The position numbers and the translations under genes are program-made. The notes below the pieces were generated by a model. The model made no database searches and was not told the origin of the DNA. It saw nothing but the letters and a program-made list of their open reading frames with translations. A stretch of 64,000 nt of DNA from Pseudomonas sp. PH1b (GTDB taxonomy: Bacteria > Pseudomonadota > Gammaproteobacteria > Pseudomonadales > Pseudomonadaceae), in NCBI RefSeq assembly GCF_000633395.1, contig NZ_AYMU01000003.1, positions 62,001 to 126,000 on the forward strand, read 5' to 3'. Position 1 is the stretch's first letter. Each line of letters begins with the position of its first letter. Below, piece by piece: positions 9,003 to 17,906 of this stretch.

Positions 9003-10154
9003 ATGCACGACATTGAACTGAGCGAAGAGCAAGTGATGATCCGCGACATGGCCCGGGACTTCGCCCGAGGCGAGATCGCGCCCCATGCCCAGGCCTGGGA
9101 AAAGGCCGGCTGGATCGACGACGCCCTGGTGCGCAAGATGGGCGAACTGGGCCTGCTGGGCATGGTGGTGCCCGAGGAATGGGGCGGCAGCTACCTGGAC
9201 TATGTGGCCTACGCCCTGGCCGTCGAGGAGATCGCCGCCGGCGATGGCGCCACCGGCGCCCTGATGAGCATCCACAACTCGGTGGGCTGCGGGCCGATCC
9301 TCAACTACGGCAGCCAGGCACAGAAAGAGGCATGGTTGCCACGCCTGGCCAGTGGTGAAGCCATCGGCTGCTTCTGCCTGACCGAACCCCAGGCTGGCTC
9401 CGAAGCCCACAACCTGCGCACCCGCGCCGAACTGCGCGATGGCCAGTGGGTGATCAACGGCGCCAAGCAGTTCGTCAGCAACGGCAAGCGCGCGCAACTG
9501 GCCATCGTCTTCGCCGTGACCGATCCGGAGCTGGGCAAGAAAGGCCTGTCGGCGTTCCTGGTGCCCACCGACACCCCGGGGTTCATCGTCGACCGCACCG
9601 AACACAAGATGGGCATCCGCGCCTCCGACACCTGCGCCGTGACCCTCAACCAATGCACCATCCCCGAGGCCAACCTGCTGGGTGAACGGGGCAAGGGCCT
9701 GGCCATCGCCCTGTCCAACCTCGAAGGCGGGCGCATCGGCATCGCCGCCCAGGCCCTGGGCATTGCCCGCGCCGCGTTTGAAGCAGCCCTGGCCTACGCC
9801 CGGGAACGGGTGCAGTTCGACAAGCCGATCATCGAACACCAGAGCATCGCCAACCTGCTGGCCGACATGCACACCCGCCTGAATGCCGCACGCCTGCTGA
9901 TCCTCCACGCCGCGCGCCTGCGCAGCGCCGGCCAGCCGTGCCTGTCGGAAGCGTCCCAAGCCAAGCTGTTCGCCTCGGAAATGGCCGAAAAGGTCTGCTC
10001 CTCGGCCATGCAGATCCACGGCGGCTACGGCTACCTGGAGGACTATCCGGTGGAGCGTTACTACCGCGATGCGCGAATTACCCAGATCTACGAAGGTTCC
10101 AGCGAGATCCAGCGCCTGCTGATTGCTCGCGAGCTCAAGCATTACCAGCTGTGA
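9003..10154 (+). CDS. Acyl-CoA dehydrogenase (isobutyryl-CoA dehydrogenase-like)
   Basis: 383 residues from ATG 9003, with GGGAG 9 nt upstream; an in-frame ATG at 8979 would overlap the previous gene. Family signatures are [18 protein letters not shown] and, at the C-terminus, [36 protein letters not shown]. The catalytic base is expected in the IYEGSSEIQ segment, as in short/branched-chain enzymes. It uses FAD and passes electrons to ETF. Coupling to a 3-hydroxyisobutyryl-CoA hydrolase-like gene suggests valine catabolism. A strong intrinsic terminator follows at 10177-10203, making this a two-gene operon. Confidence 0.88.
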   Translation: MHDIELSEEQVMIRDMARDFARGEIAPHAQAWEKAGWIDDALVRKMGELGLLGMVVPEEWGGSYLDYVAYALAVEEIAAGDGATGALMSIHNSVGCGPILNYGSQAQKEAWLPRLASGEAIGCFCLTEPQAGSEAHNLRTRAELRDGQWVINGAKQFVSNGKRAQLAIVFAVTDPELGKKGLSAFLVPTDTPGFIVDRTEHKMGIRASDTCAVTLNQCTIPEANLLGERGKGLAIALSNLEGGRIGIAAQALGIARAAFEAALAYARERVQFDKPIIEHQSIANLLADMHTRLNAARLLILHAARLRSAGQPCLSEASQAKLFASEMAEKVCSSAMQIHGGYGYLEDYPVERYYRDARITQIYEGSSEIQRLLIARELKHYQL

Positions 10155-10176
10155 TGGGGGCCGCTTGAGCTGAAAG

Positions 10177-10203
10177 ATCGCAGCCCAGGCTGCGATTTTT
10201 TTT
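10177..10203 (+). terminator. Intrinsic terminator after the acyl-CoA dehydrogenase
   Basis: A perfect 8-bp stem, ATCGCAGC / GCTGCGAT, closes a CCAG tetraloop and is followed by about eight T residues (10196-10203). It ends the two-gene + strand operon. Confidence 0.85.
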
Positions 10204-10214
10204 GCGACATGCTC

Positions 10215-10410
10215 TTGTAGGAGCCGGCTTGCCGGCGAAGAGGACCTTGAGCCTTGTGCTGCCCTTGTGGACGCCTTCGCTGGCAAGCCAGCTCCTACAG
10301 CCGGCGCGATAGCAGCGTCGTCCTTGTAGGAGCCGGCTTGCCGGCGAAGAGGATCTTGAGCCTTGTGCTGTCCTGGCGGGCGCCTTCGCTGGCAAGCCAG
10401 CTCCTACGCG
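10215..10410. repeat. Two REP palindrome pairs, 109-bp period
   Basis: The unit begins TTGTAGGAGCCGGCTTGCCGG and ends in the inverted, slightly different CTGGCAAGCCAGCTCCTAC. It occurs twice (about 10215-10301 and 10324-10410). Each unit is a REP pair facing inward, the standard Pseudomonas REP/REPIN arrangement. They lie between the 3' ends of two convergent operons. Confidence 0.9.
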
Positions 10411-10425
10411 GTGCAGACGGGGTGG

Positions 10426-11199
10426 TTATTGATCCTTGAACTGCGGGTCGCGCTTGGCGATGAAGGCGGCCATGCCTTCTTTCTGGTCCTGGGTGGCGAA
10501 GGCGGCGTGGAATACCCGGCGCTCGAAGCGCACGCCCTCGGACAGGCTGACTTCAAAGGCGCGGTTCACGCTTTCCTTGATCATCATGCTCACCGGGATC
10601 GATTTGCCGGCAATCACCGCCGCCACTTTCAGGGCTTCTTCCACCAGTTCATCGGCCGGCACGATGCGCGCGACGATGCCGCAGCGCTCGGCTTCCACGG
10701 CGTCGATGAAACGCCCGGTCAGGCACATTTCCATGGCCTTGGCCTTGCCCACGGCGCGGGTCAGGCGCTGGGTGCCGCCCATGCCCGGCAGCACGCCGAG
10801 GTTGATTTCCGGCTGGCCGAACTTGGCGTTGTCGCCGGCCAGGATGAAGTCGCACATCAGCGCCAGTTCGCAACCGCCGCCGAGGGCGAAACCGTTGACC
10901 GCGGCGATGATCGGCTTGCGCCGGTTGGCCACGCGGTCGCTGTCGCTGAACAGGTCGTCGAGGTAGATCTGCGGGTAGCTCAGCTCGGCCATTTCCTTGA
11001 TGTCGGCACCGGCGGCGAAGGCTTTCTTGGAGCCAGTGATGACGATGCAGCCGATCTGCGGGTCGGCCTCCAGGCGATCCAGGGCCTGGTTGACCTCGCC
11101 GACGATCTGCGCGTTGAGGGCGTTCAGCGCCTGGGGACGGTTGAGGGTGATCAGGCCGACCCGGCCCTTGATGTCCAACAGAATGGTTTCGTAGCTCAT
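10426..11199 (-). CDS. Enoyl-CoA hydratase
   Basis: 257 residues, normal for a short-chain enoyl-CoA hydratase. The crotonase signatures are [14 protein letters not shown] (oxyanion hole) and [27 protein letters not shown] in two adjacent stretches, supplying the two catalytic glutamates (CEL and QPE), then [15 protein letters not shown]. It is the last gene of the five-gene acyl-CoA cluster on the minus strand and lies 20 bp after the acyl-CoA dehydrogenase. In the P. putida cluster with the same order, this enzyme hydrates tiglyl-CoA during isoleucine breakdown; that substrate is inferred from synteny as I remember it. Confidence 0.9.
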   Translation of the reverse strand: MSYETILLDIKGRVGLITLNRPQALNALNAQIVGEVNQALDRLEADPQIGCIVITGSKKAFAAGADIKEMAELSYPQIYLDDLFSDSDRVANRRKPIIAAVNGFALGGGCELALMCDFILAGDNAKFGQPEINLGVLPGMGGTQRLTRAVGKAKAMEMCLTGRFIDAVEAERCGIVARIVPADELVEEALKVAAVIAGKSIPVSMMIKESVNRAFEVSLSEGVRFERRVFHAAFATQDQKEGMAAFIAKRDPQFKDQ

Positions 11200-11219
11200 G
11201 AATCAGCTCCTGCTAAAAG

Positions 11220-12347
11220 TCAGAGATTGCGCGAAATGACCATGCGCTGAATGTCGCTGGTGCCTTCGTAGATCTGGCAGATGCGCACGTCGCGGTAGAT
11301 GCGCTCCAGCGGGAAGTCGCTCAAGTAGCCATAGCCGCCCAGGGTTTGCAAGGCGGCGGAGCAGACCTTCTCGGCCATTTCCGAGGCGAACAGCTTGGCC
11401 ATCGAGGCTTCCACCAGCGCCGGCTTGCCGCTGTCGCGCAGGGCTGCGGCGTACTGCACCATCTGCCGCGCCACGGCGATCTGGGTCGCCATGTCCGCCA
11501 GGCGGAAGGCCACGGCCTGGTGCTCGATGATCGGCTTGCCGAAGGTTTCGCGCTCACGGGCGTAGTCCCGCGCCGCTTCGAACGCGGCCCGGGCCATGCC
11601 CACCGCTTGCGAGGCAATGCCCACGCGCCCGCCCTCAAGGTTGGCCAGGGCGATCTTGTAGCCCTCGCCCTCCTCGCCCAGACGGTTGGCCACTGGCACC
11701 TGCACATCCTCGAAGAGGATCTGGCAGGTGTCGGAAGCGTGCTGGCCGAGCTTGTCCTCGATGCGCGCGACCTTATAGCCCGGCGCATCGGTGGGCACGA
11801 TAAAGGCGCTGATGCCGCGCTTGCCGGCCGCCGGGTCGGTGACCGCGAACACGATCACCACCCCGGCGTTCTGCCCGGAGGTGATGAACTGCTTGCAGCC
11901 GTTGAGCACATAGTGGTCGCCGTCGCGGCGGGCCCGGGTCTTCAGGCTGCTGGCATCGGAGCCGGCCTGGGGCTCGGTCAGGGCGAAGGCGCCGAGCATG
12001 GCGCCACTGGCCAGGGGCTTGAGGAAGCGCTCCTTCTGCTCATCGTTGCCGAACTTGAGGATCGGCACACAGCCCACCGAGTTGTGCACGCTCATGATGG
12101 TGGAACAGGCGCCATCACCGGCGGCGATTTCCTCCAGGGCCATGGTGTAGGCCAGGTAGCCGGTATCGCAACCGCCCCACTGCTCGGGCACCAGCATGCC
12201 GAAGAAACCCAGCTCGGCCATCTCGGCAATGGCTTCCCTGGGAAAGCGGTGCTCACGGTCCCAGTCGGCGGCGAAAGGCTTGAGGCGCTCCTGGGCGAAT
12301 TGCCGGGCCGCGTCGCTGATCTGCAGTTGTTCGTCATTGGGCAACAT
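11220..12347 (-). CDS. Acyl-CoA dehydrogenase (2-methylbutyryl-CoA/short branched-chain type)
   Basis: 375 residues, full length. Signatures are [29 protein letters not shown], and [35 protein letters not shown] near the C-terminus, with the catalytic glutamate expected in [12 protein letters not shown]-dependent, donating electrons to ETF. It is flanked by thiolase and enoyl-CoA hydratase genes with 12-20 bp gaps. In the isoleucine pathway it would convert 2-methylbutyryl-CoA to tiglyl-CoA. It is paralogous to the enzyme at 9003-10154; both share the GGYGYL and IYEG segments but sit in different operons. Confidence 0.9.
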   Translation of the reverse strand: MLPNDEQLQISDAARQFAQERLKPFAADWDREHRFPREAIAEMAELGFFGMLVPEQWGGCDTGYLAYTMALEEIAAGDGACSTIMSVHNSVGCVPILKFGNDEQKERFLKPLASGAMLGAFALTEPQAGSDASSLKTRARRDGDHYVLNGCKQFITSGQNAGVVIVFAVTDPAAGKRGISAFIVPTDAPGYKVARIEDKLGQHASDTCQILFEDVQVPVANRLGEEGEGYKIALANLEGGRVGIASQAVGMARAAFEAARDYARERETFGKPIIEHQAVAFRLADMATQIAVARQMVQYAAALRDSGKPALVEASMAKLFASEMAEKVCSAALQTLGGYGYLSDFPLERIYRDVRICQIYEGTSDIQRMVISRNL

Positions 12348-12359
12348 CGGGATTCCTCG

Positions 12360-13550
12360 TTACAGGCATTCAACGGCCATGGCCGTGGCTTCACCACCGC
12401 CGATGCAGATCGCGGCCACGCCACGCTTGAGGCCTTTCTGGCGCAGGGCCGAGAGCAGGGTCACCAGGATCCGCGCACCGGAAGCACCGATCGGGTGGCC
12501 CAGGGCGCAGGCGCCGCCGTGCACGTTGACCTTGGCGTGGGGGATTTCCAGCTTGCTCATGGTCACCAGGCTGACCACGGCGAAGGCTTCGTTGATCTCG
12601 AACAGGTCGACCTCGTTCAGCGACCAGCCGGTCTTCTTCATCAGCCGCTCGATGGCGCCCACCGGGGCCACCGGGAACAGCCCGGGGGTGTCGGCGAAGG
12701 CTGCGTGGCCGTGGATCACTGCCAGGGGCTTGAGGCCGCGCTTGTCGGCTTCGGAGCGGCGCATCAGCACCAGGGCCGCAGCGCCGTCGGAGATCGAGCT
12801 GGAGTTGGCCGCAGTCACGCTGCCACCGTCGCGAAACGCCGGTTTCAGGGTGGGGATCTTGTCCAGCTTGGCCTTGGGCGGTTGTTCGTCGTCGCTGATC
12901 AGCTTCGACTCCTTGCCGACCATCACCTGCAGGGGAACGATCTCGTCCTTGAACAGGCCGTCCTTGATCGCCTGCTGGGCCCGGGTCAGGGAGGCCACGG
13001 CGAAATCGTCCTGGGCCTGGCGGGTGAAGCCGTTGGCCTCGGCGCAATCCTCGGCGAAGGTGCCCATCAGGCGGCCCTTGTCGTAGGCGTCTTCCAGGCC
13101 GTCGAGGAACATGTGATCGAGGACCTTGCCATGGCCCATGCGGTAGCCGCTGCGGGCGCGGTCCAGCAGGTACGGGGCGTTGGACATGCTTTCCATGCCG
13201 CCGGCGATCACCACCTCGGCGCTGCCGGCCAGCAGCATGTCGTGGGCCAGGATGGTGGCCTCCATGCCGGAGCCGCACATCTTGTTCAGGGTGGTGCAGC
13301 GGGTGCCCTTGTCCAGGCCCGCGCCCAGGGCCGCCTGACGGGCCGGGGCCTGGCCGAGGCCGGCGGACAGCACGCAGCCGAACAGCACTTCCTGTACCCC
13401 ATCGGCGGCAATACCCGCGCGCTGCACGGCGGCGCGGATGGCTTCGGCCCCCAGCTGCGGGGCGCTCAGGCCTTTCAGGTCACCCTGGAATCCGCCCATG
13501 GGGGTACGGACGGCGCTGACAATGACAATCGGATCTTGGGCAATGGACAT
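12360..13550 (-). CDS. Acetyl-CoA acyltransferase (thiolase)
   Basis: 396 residues. The nucleophilic cysteine lies in LNKMCGSGMEA (Cys92). The histidine and second cysteine are in GGACALGHPIGASGARI and AAICIGGGEATAM. Length and motifs are those of biosynthetic/degradative tetrameric thiolases. In context it would cleave 2-methylacetoacetyl-CoA to acetyl-CoA and propionyl-CoA, the last step of isoleucine breakdown; it corresponds in position to FadAx of P. putida. Gaps of 12 bp on either side show a tight operon. Confidence 0.92.
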   Translation of the reverse strand: MSIAQDPIVIVSAVRTPMGGFQGDLKGLSAPQLGAEAIRAAVQRAGIAADGVQEVLFGCVLSAGLGQAPARQAALGAGLDKGTRCTTLNKMCGSGMEATILAHDMLLAGSAEVVIAGGMESMSNAPYLLDRARSGYRMGHGKVLDHMFLDGLEDAYDKGRLMGTFAEDCAEANGFTRQAQDDFAVASLTRAQQAIKDGLFKDEIVPLQVMVGKESKLISDDEQPPKAKLDKIPTLKPAFRDGGSVTAANSSSISDGAAALVLMRRSEADKRGLKPLAVIHGHAAFADTPGLFPVAPVGAIERLMKKTGWSLNEVDLFEINEAFAVVSLVTMSKLEIPHAKVNVHGGACALGHPIGASGARILVTLLSALRQKGLKRGVAAICIGGGEATAMAVECL

Positions 13551-13562
13551 GATGAATCCTCC

Positions 13563-14327
13563 TTACTTGGCGGCCATGCGCAAGGCGCCGTCGAGACGGA
13601 TCACCTCGCCGTTGAGCATGCTGTTTTCAATGATATGCCGCGCCAGCGCGGCGTACTCGGCGGGTTTGCCCAGGCGTGGCGGGAATGGCACGCCGGCAGC
13701 CAGGCCGGCCCGCACTTCGTCGCTCATGCCGGCCATCATCGGGGTTTCGAAAATCCCCGGGGCGATGGTCATCACCCGGATGCCAAAACGCGCCAGCTCG
13801 CGGGCCACCGGCAGGGTCAGGCTGGCGATGGCACCCTTGGACGCGGCGTAGGCGGCCTGGCCGATCTGCCCGTCGAAGGCGGCGATGGACGCAGTGTTGA
13901 TGATCACCCCGCGCTCGCCGTCGGCATCCGCCGGGCTCTCGGCAATGGCCGCCGCGGCCAGGCGCAGCAGGTTGAAGCTGCCGATCAGGTTGACGTTGAT
14001 CACCTGGCTGAAACTGGCCAGGGCATGGGGGCCGTTCTTGCCCAGGACCTTTTCGCCACGCACGATCCCGGCGCAGTTGACCAGGCCGTTGAGCCCGCCA
14101 AAGGCCTTGACCGTGGCCTGCACCGCCGCTTCGGCCGCGGCCTCCTGGCTGATGTCGGCGACCACGCTCTGGCACCCCAACTGCTGGGCCTTGGCGGCCA
14201 CGGCCTCGGCATTGAGGTCCACCAGCATCACTTTGGCGCCGGCGGCGACCAGCATTTCAGCGCTGGCAGCACCCAGGCCGGACGCGCCGCCACTGACGAG
14301 AAACACCTTGTTTTCGATCTGCATCAT
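13563..14327 (-). CDS. SDR dehydrogenase, type II 3-hydroxyacyl-CoA (2-methyl-3-hydroxybutyryl-CoA) dehydrogenase
   Basis: 254 residues with a classical short-chain dehydrogenase fold: cofactor motif [15 protein letters not shown] (about residues 12-26), Asp37 in VMLVDLNAE indicating NAD preference, NCAG at 84-87, and the catalytic Ser147, Tyr160 and Lys164 in TASIAA / [11 protein letters not shown]. The close family is HSD17B10-like enzymes that oxidise 2-methyl-3-hydroxybutyryl-CoA, which fits the neighbouring thiolase and branched-chain dehydrogenase. Two adjacent ATG codons make the start uncertain by one residue. Confidence 0.9.
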   Translation of the reverse strand: MMQIENKVFLVSGGASGLGAASAEMLVAAGAKVMLVDLNAEAVAAKAQQLGCQSVVADISQEAAAEAAVQATVKAFGGLNGLVNCAGIVRGEKVLGKNGPHALASFSQVINVNLIGSFNLLRLAAAAIAESPADADGERGVIINTASIAAFDGQIGQAAYAASKGAIASLTLPVARELARFGIRVMTIAPGIFETPMMAGMSDEVRAGLAAGVPFPPRLGKPAEYAALARHIIENSMLNGEVIRLDGALRMAAK

Positions 14328-14338
14328 TCAAATCCTGT

Positions 14339-16003
14339 TCATGCGGTAGCTGTTGACGCCGCGGCCTCTTGAGCCTTGGCGATTTCCTGGTTGCGCAAGA
14401 TAAAGCGCTGCAACTTGCCGCTTGGGGTCTTGGGCAAGTCGCTGACAAATTCGATTTCACGGGGGTAGGAATGGGCCGCCAGGCGCTTGCGCACATGCTG
14501 GCGCAGCTCCTCGGCCAGCTCTGCGGTGGCGCGGTATTGCTCGCTGAGCACCACGAACGCCTTGACCAGCTCGGTGCGCTCCGGATCGGGCTTGCCCACC
14601 ACTGCGGCTTCGACCACGGCCGGGTGTTCGATCAGTGCGCTTTCCACGTCGAACGGGCCGACCCGGTAGCCGGAGGTGGTGATCACATCGTCGCTGCGGC
14701 CGACGAAGCTGATGCTGCCGTCCTGGTTCAGCTCGACGGTGTCGCCACTGAGGTAGTAGTCGCCGACGAAGGCCTTGGTCGGCACCCCGGCGTAACCGGC
14801 GAACCAGCACATCGGCGACTGGCTGCGGTCGATGGCGAGGATCCCCGGCTGGCCGACGCCCAGCTCCTGGTACTGCTCATCGAGCACCACGATGCGGTGG
14901 CCCGGCGAAGCGAAACCGGCGGCGCCGACATGCACCGGGTGGTCCAGGCCATGGTGGTTGCACAGCACCATGCCCAGCTCGGTCTGGCCGTAGTGGTCGT
15001 GGATCACCACGTCCAGTTGTTCGGCGAACCAGCGGATCACTTCCGGGTTGAGCGGCTCGCCGGCGCTGCTGACGATACGCAGGCGGCCCTTGATCGAGCG
15101 GGCGACCTGGTCGCCCCCGGCAATCAGCAGGCGGTAGGCGGTGGGTGAACCGGTGAGGTTGGTGATGGCGTATTTGTTGATCACCCGGCAGGTGCTTTCC
15201 AGGGTGAAGGGGCCGTCGTAGAAGGTGATCGGGTGGCCCAGGCCCAGGGGGCCGGTGACGCCGAAGTAGATGCCGTAGGCCCAGCCCGGGTCGGCGACGT
15301 TCCAGAACGCGTCTTCGGGGCGCAAGTCCACGGCGTCGCGGGTGTAGGCCTGGAACGCAACGATGGCCTTGAGCGGCACTTCCAGGGCTTTCGAGGGGCC
15401 GGTGGTGCCCGAGGTGAACATCAGCAGGAACGGGTCTTCGCCGGTCAGCAGCACGGGCTCGCACTGGGCCGGGTACTGCTCCAGTTCGGCCCAGAAGCTG
15501 AAATCGCCGCGCACGATGCCCTGGCCCTTGGCGCCTGCGACCGTGACGATGGTCGGGCACTCGGCGACTTCCGCCAGCTTGGGTCGGTTCACCGCGTCGC
15601 TGACCACAATCCTGGCCTTGGAGCTGTTGAGGCGGTGCTCGATGGCCTTGGGGCCGAAGGCGGTGAACAGCGGTTGGTACACCGCGCCGATACGCCAGGT
15701 GGCCAGCACCGTGATCAAGAGTTCGACATTGCGCGGCAGCAGCCCGGCGACCTTGTCGCCCTTGCCGACCCCCTGGGCCAGGAAGAAGTTGGCCAGGCGT
15801 GCGGCCTTGTCCTGCAACTCGGTGAAGGTATAGGTGGCGCTACTACCGTCCCGGCCCTCCCAGAACAGCGCGATGCGCCCGGGCAAGGCATGCCGGTCGC
15901 AGCACTCGACACAGGCATTGAGGGCTGAGAGCGAGCCCGCCAGGGCGGACTCCATGGTGTGCTGATAATCGAATTCCTTGATAGCGGACAGGTAGTTGCG
16001 CAT
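14339..16003 (-). CDS. AMP-forming acyl-CoA synthetase
   Basis: 554 residues, an ANL-superfamily adenylating enzyme. It has the P-loop-like LLMFTSGTTGPSKALEVP, the A5-type HDHYGQTELGM, the ADP/hinge region SGDTVELNQDGSISFVGRSDDVITTSGYRVGP, and the C-terminal catalytic lysine in LPKTPSGKLQRF. It should activate a short or medium carboxylic acid to its CoA thioester. It is the first gene of the five-gene operon and corresponds to FadDx of P. putida by order. ATG 16003 has GAGGG 9 nt upstream, and an A-rich Hfq/Crc-type motif lies just before that. Confidence 0.9.
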   Translation of the reverse strand: MRNYLSAIKEFDYQHTMESALAGSLSALNACVECCDRHALPGRIALFWEGRDGSSATYTFTELQDKAARLANFFLAQGVGKGDKVAGLLPRNVELLITVLATWRIGAVYQPLFTAFGPKAIEHRLNSSKARIVVSDAVNRPKLAEVAECPTIVTVAGAKGQGIVRGDFSFWAELEQYPAQCEPVLLTGEDPFLLMFTSGTTGPSKALEVPLKAIVAFQAYTRDAVDLRPEDAFWNVADPGWAYGIYFGVTGPLGLGHPITFYDGPFTLESTCRVINKYAITNLTGSPTAYRLLIAGGDQVARSIKGRLRIVSSAGEPLNPEVIRWFAEQLDVVIHDHYGQTELGMVLCNHHGLDHPVHVGAAGFASPGHRIVVLDEQYQELGVGQPGILAIDRSQSPMCWFAGYAGVPTKAFVGDYYLSGDTVELNQDGSISFVGRSDDVITTSGYRVGPFDVESALIEHPAVVEAAVVGKPDPERTELVKAFVVLSEQYRATAELAEELRQHVRKRLAAHSYPREIEFVSDLPKTPSGKLQRFILRNQEIAKAQEAAASTATA

Positions 16004-16019
16004 TGCCAGAATCCCTCAC

Positions 16020-16029
16020 TGTTCTTATT
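16020..16029 (-). promoter_or_regulatory. A-rich Hfq/Crc-type (CA) motif before the acyl-CoA synthetase start
   Basis: Read on the minus strand this is AATAAGAACA, containing AATAAGAA, a match to AANAANAA. It lies immediately upstream of the GAGGG ribosome binding site (16017-16013) of the gene starting at 16003, the position used for Hfq/Crc translational repression. Function is inferred. Confidence 0.45.
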
Positions 16030-16182
16030 AGGATGGGAACCTCATGAAAATCAGGGAAATACTGGCGCCAGAGCCCTTGCGGGACAATGGTCAAAGCTAT
16101 CAAGTTGCGTGACCGGTTTGGCCAAGAGCCCGAGCGGCGCCAGCGAGATTGCCGCGACCGCGGGAGTGGTGCGAGGCTTGCG

Positions 16183-16545
16183 GGCCTCTTCGCCGGCAAG
16201 CCGGCTCCTACAGAGAGCTGCACGGTCTATCTGACGGCTGTAGGAGCTGGCTTGCCAGCGAAGGCGTCGGCCAGGGCGATGCAAGGCTCAAGGGCCTCTT
16301 CGCCGGCAAGCCGGCTCCTACAGGGAACCGCACGGTCTATCTGACGGCTGTAGGAGCTGGCTTGCCAGCGAAGGCGTCCGCCCAGGCGGCACAAGACTCA
16401 AGGGCCTCTTCGCCGGCAAGCCGGCTCCTACAGGGAACCGCACGGTCTATCTGACTGCTGTAGGAGCTGGCTTGCCAGCGAAGGCGCCCGCCCAGGCGGC
16501 ACAAGGCTCAAGGCCCTCTTCGCCGGCAAGCCGGCTCCTACGAGA
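16183..16545. repeat. Tandem REP array, 110-bp period
   Basis: Four copies of CTCTTCGCCGGCAAGCCGG (from about 16186, 16296, 16406 and 16516) alternate with three copies of the inverted, variant REP TGTAGGAGCTGGCTTGCCAG. The period is exactly 110 bp and spacers such as CGCACGGTCTATCTGAC are conserved, so the unit was duplicated as a block rather than inserted independently. It occupies most of the space between the AraC gene and the acyl-CoA synthetase operon. The last copy runs into the AraC gene and supplies its stop codon. Confidence 0.92.
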
Positions 16546-17560
16546 GGTGCGGGTCGTTGAGGATCAGGCTGCGGTAATGCCCGGGGTTGGAGCCCGACCA
16601 TTTGCGAAAGGCTTTGTAGAACGAACTGGTGTCGGCAAACCCCAGGCGCCCGGCAATCTCGGCAAAGCTGATCTGCGGCTCGGCCAGCCAGACGATCGCC
16701 AGTTCCTTGCGCACGCTGTCCTTGAGCGCCTGGTAGCTCTGGCCTTCTTCAGCCAGGCGCCGGCGCAGGGTCGAGGCGGAGATGCACAGGCTCTGGGCCA
16801 GGCTTTCGCTCTCGGGCCACTGCTCCCCGGGGAGTTGCCGCAACTGGTGCTTGATACGACTGGCCAGGCTCTCGGGGTCGCGGTATTTGACCAGGATGTT
16901 GGCCGGGGCATGGGCCAGAAAACGCTTGAGCTCGTCCTCGCTGCGCTTGATCGGCAGGTCCAGGCAGTCGGCGGCAATGATCATCCGCGTGCGTGGCCGC
17001 TCGAAACGCAGGTTGTCGGAGAACATCACCCGATAGTCGTCGCAGAAATCCGGCTGCGGGCAGCGCAGCTCGATGGCCAGGATCGGAATCCGCCGCCCCG
17101 CCAGCCAGCAGGCCACGCCGTGGACGATCATCCAGTAGGTGAAGTAGGTAAAGGCCCGCCGCGGCTCGTGTTCAACCTCCAGCAAAACGATTTCCGCCAG
17201 GCTCTGCTGGTGCACCAGTTGCGCCGGCATGCGCTCGAACATCAGCGTCAGAAAACCCAGCACCGAGTCCAACCCGCTGGCCAGGGTCGGCTGAGCCATG
17301 GCCGAGCGGCAGAGAAAGGCCAGGCTGCCGGATTTCAGGCGGCGCGGGTCCATGCCGAAGAATTCGTCGTCCAGGCGCCGCGCCAGCAGGCGCCAGAGCC
17401 GTGCGTAGGCACTGGCCGGAACCCGCGCTGTGCCCTGCTGCAAGCCTGCCGGATCGATGCCGACCTTGTTCAGCACTTCATCGGTGGCGGCGCCCGGCGC
17501 GCAGCTTTGCAGCAGCGCCTCGCGCACCAGTTGCATGGAGATGGTGTCTTTTTCCGACAT
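16538..17560 (-). CDS. AraC family transcriptional regulator (OruR/ArgR-like layout)
   Basis: 340 residues from ATG 17560; an in-frame ATG at 17596 would add 12 residues, and neither start has a clear ribosome binding site. The N-terminal two thirds resemble the arabinose-binding-type domain of this subfamily (RLARRLDDEFFGM..., SGSLAFLCRSAM). The C-terminal about 100 residues hold two helix-turn-helix units, including SASTLRRRLAEEGQSY and FAEIAGRLGFADTSSFYKAFRKWSG. It lies upstream of and in line with the acyl-CoA operon and divergent from the mannitol operon, so it could control either. Its subfamily fits acyl-CoA or amino acid catabolism better than sugar uptake. Its TAG stop lies inside a REP element. 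Confidence 0.85.
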   Translation of the reverse strand: MSEKDTISMQLVREALLQSCAPGAATDEVLNKVGIDPAGLQQGTARVPASAYARLWRLLARRLDDEFFGMDPRRLKSGSLAFLCRSAMAQPTLASGLDSVLGFLTLMFERMPAQLVHQQSLAEIVLLEVEHEPRRAFTYFTYWMIVHGVACWLAGRRIPILAIELRCPQPDFCDDYRVMFSDNLRFERPRTRMIIAADCLDLPIKRSEDELKRFLAHAPANILVKYRDPESLASRIKHQLRQLPGEQWPESESLAQSLCISASTLRRRLAEEGQSYQALKDSVRKELAIVWLAEPQISFAEIAGRLGFADTSSFYKAFRKWSGSNPGHYRSLILNDPHLS

Positions 17561-17906
17561 CGCGGCCAACGGTTTACTCAGTCCTGGGACGGCCATCTTA
17601 GGCAGTGACCGGGAAAAAGCCAGTGGGCTTTGGGCTAAGTGGCAACCCCTCCTGCGGGGCAAAACCAATACGCATCTGCAAGGTCGCGAACAGGCCCAGG
17701 CGCCAGCGAGTCCCGCAGAGCGTCTGCCCAAGCCAAGGCCCCTGTGGCAGGCCAGTGCAAAAAAGTATCAATTCAAGTGTCAGGGATGATTTGTCAGCAC
17801 CGCGTTTGAGGGCTGTAATCAGCCCACATTCTTCCCGGCATCCGGAAGACATAACAACAATAACCGTCCTTCTGCAGCCCTCAGCGGCGCAGGACAGGAG
17901 TGAACG
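17561..17906. promoter_or_regulatory. Divergent regulatory region, AraC gene / mannitol operon
   Basis: 346 bp without a gene. It contains a direct repeat TGTCAG at 17778-17783 and 17792-17797, which could be part of an activator site for the mannitol promoter (weak), the A-rich Hfq/Crc-type motif at 17853-17863, and the mtlE ribosome binding site AGGAG just before 17907. I could not fix -35/-10 boxes. Confidence 0.45.
17853..17863 (+). promoter_or_regulatory. A-rich Hfq/Crc-type (CA) motif in the mtlE leader
   Basis: AACAACAATAA contains AACAACAA and fits AANAANAA, the Hfq/Crc target pattern in Pseudomonas. It lies 43 nt upstream of the mtlE start. Repression of mannitol uptake by preferred carbon sources would be the expected role; binding is not shown by sequence alone. 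Confidence 0.55.

Noticed and set aside
11346..14372. A 1008-codon open frame on the + strand, opposite the thiolase and SDR genes
   Set aside because: It is the reverse-strand shadow of high-GC genes with strong family motifs; its translation is low complexity (G, H, Q, A, V rich) and has no ribosome binding site or family signature.
16183..16545. Regular 110-bp repeats, considered as a CRISPR array
   Set aside because: The repeats are palindromic REP pairs with spacers that are themselves conserved, and no cas genes are near.
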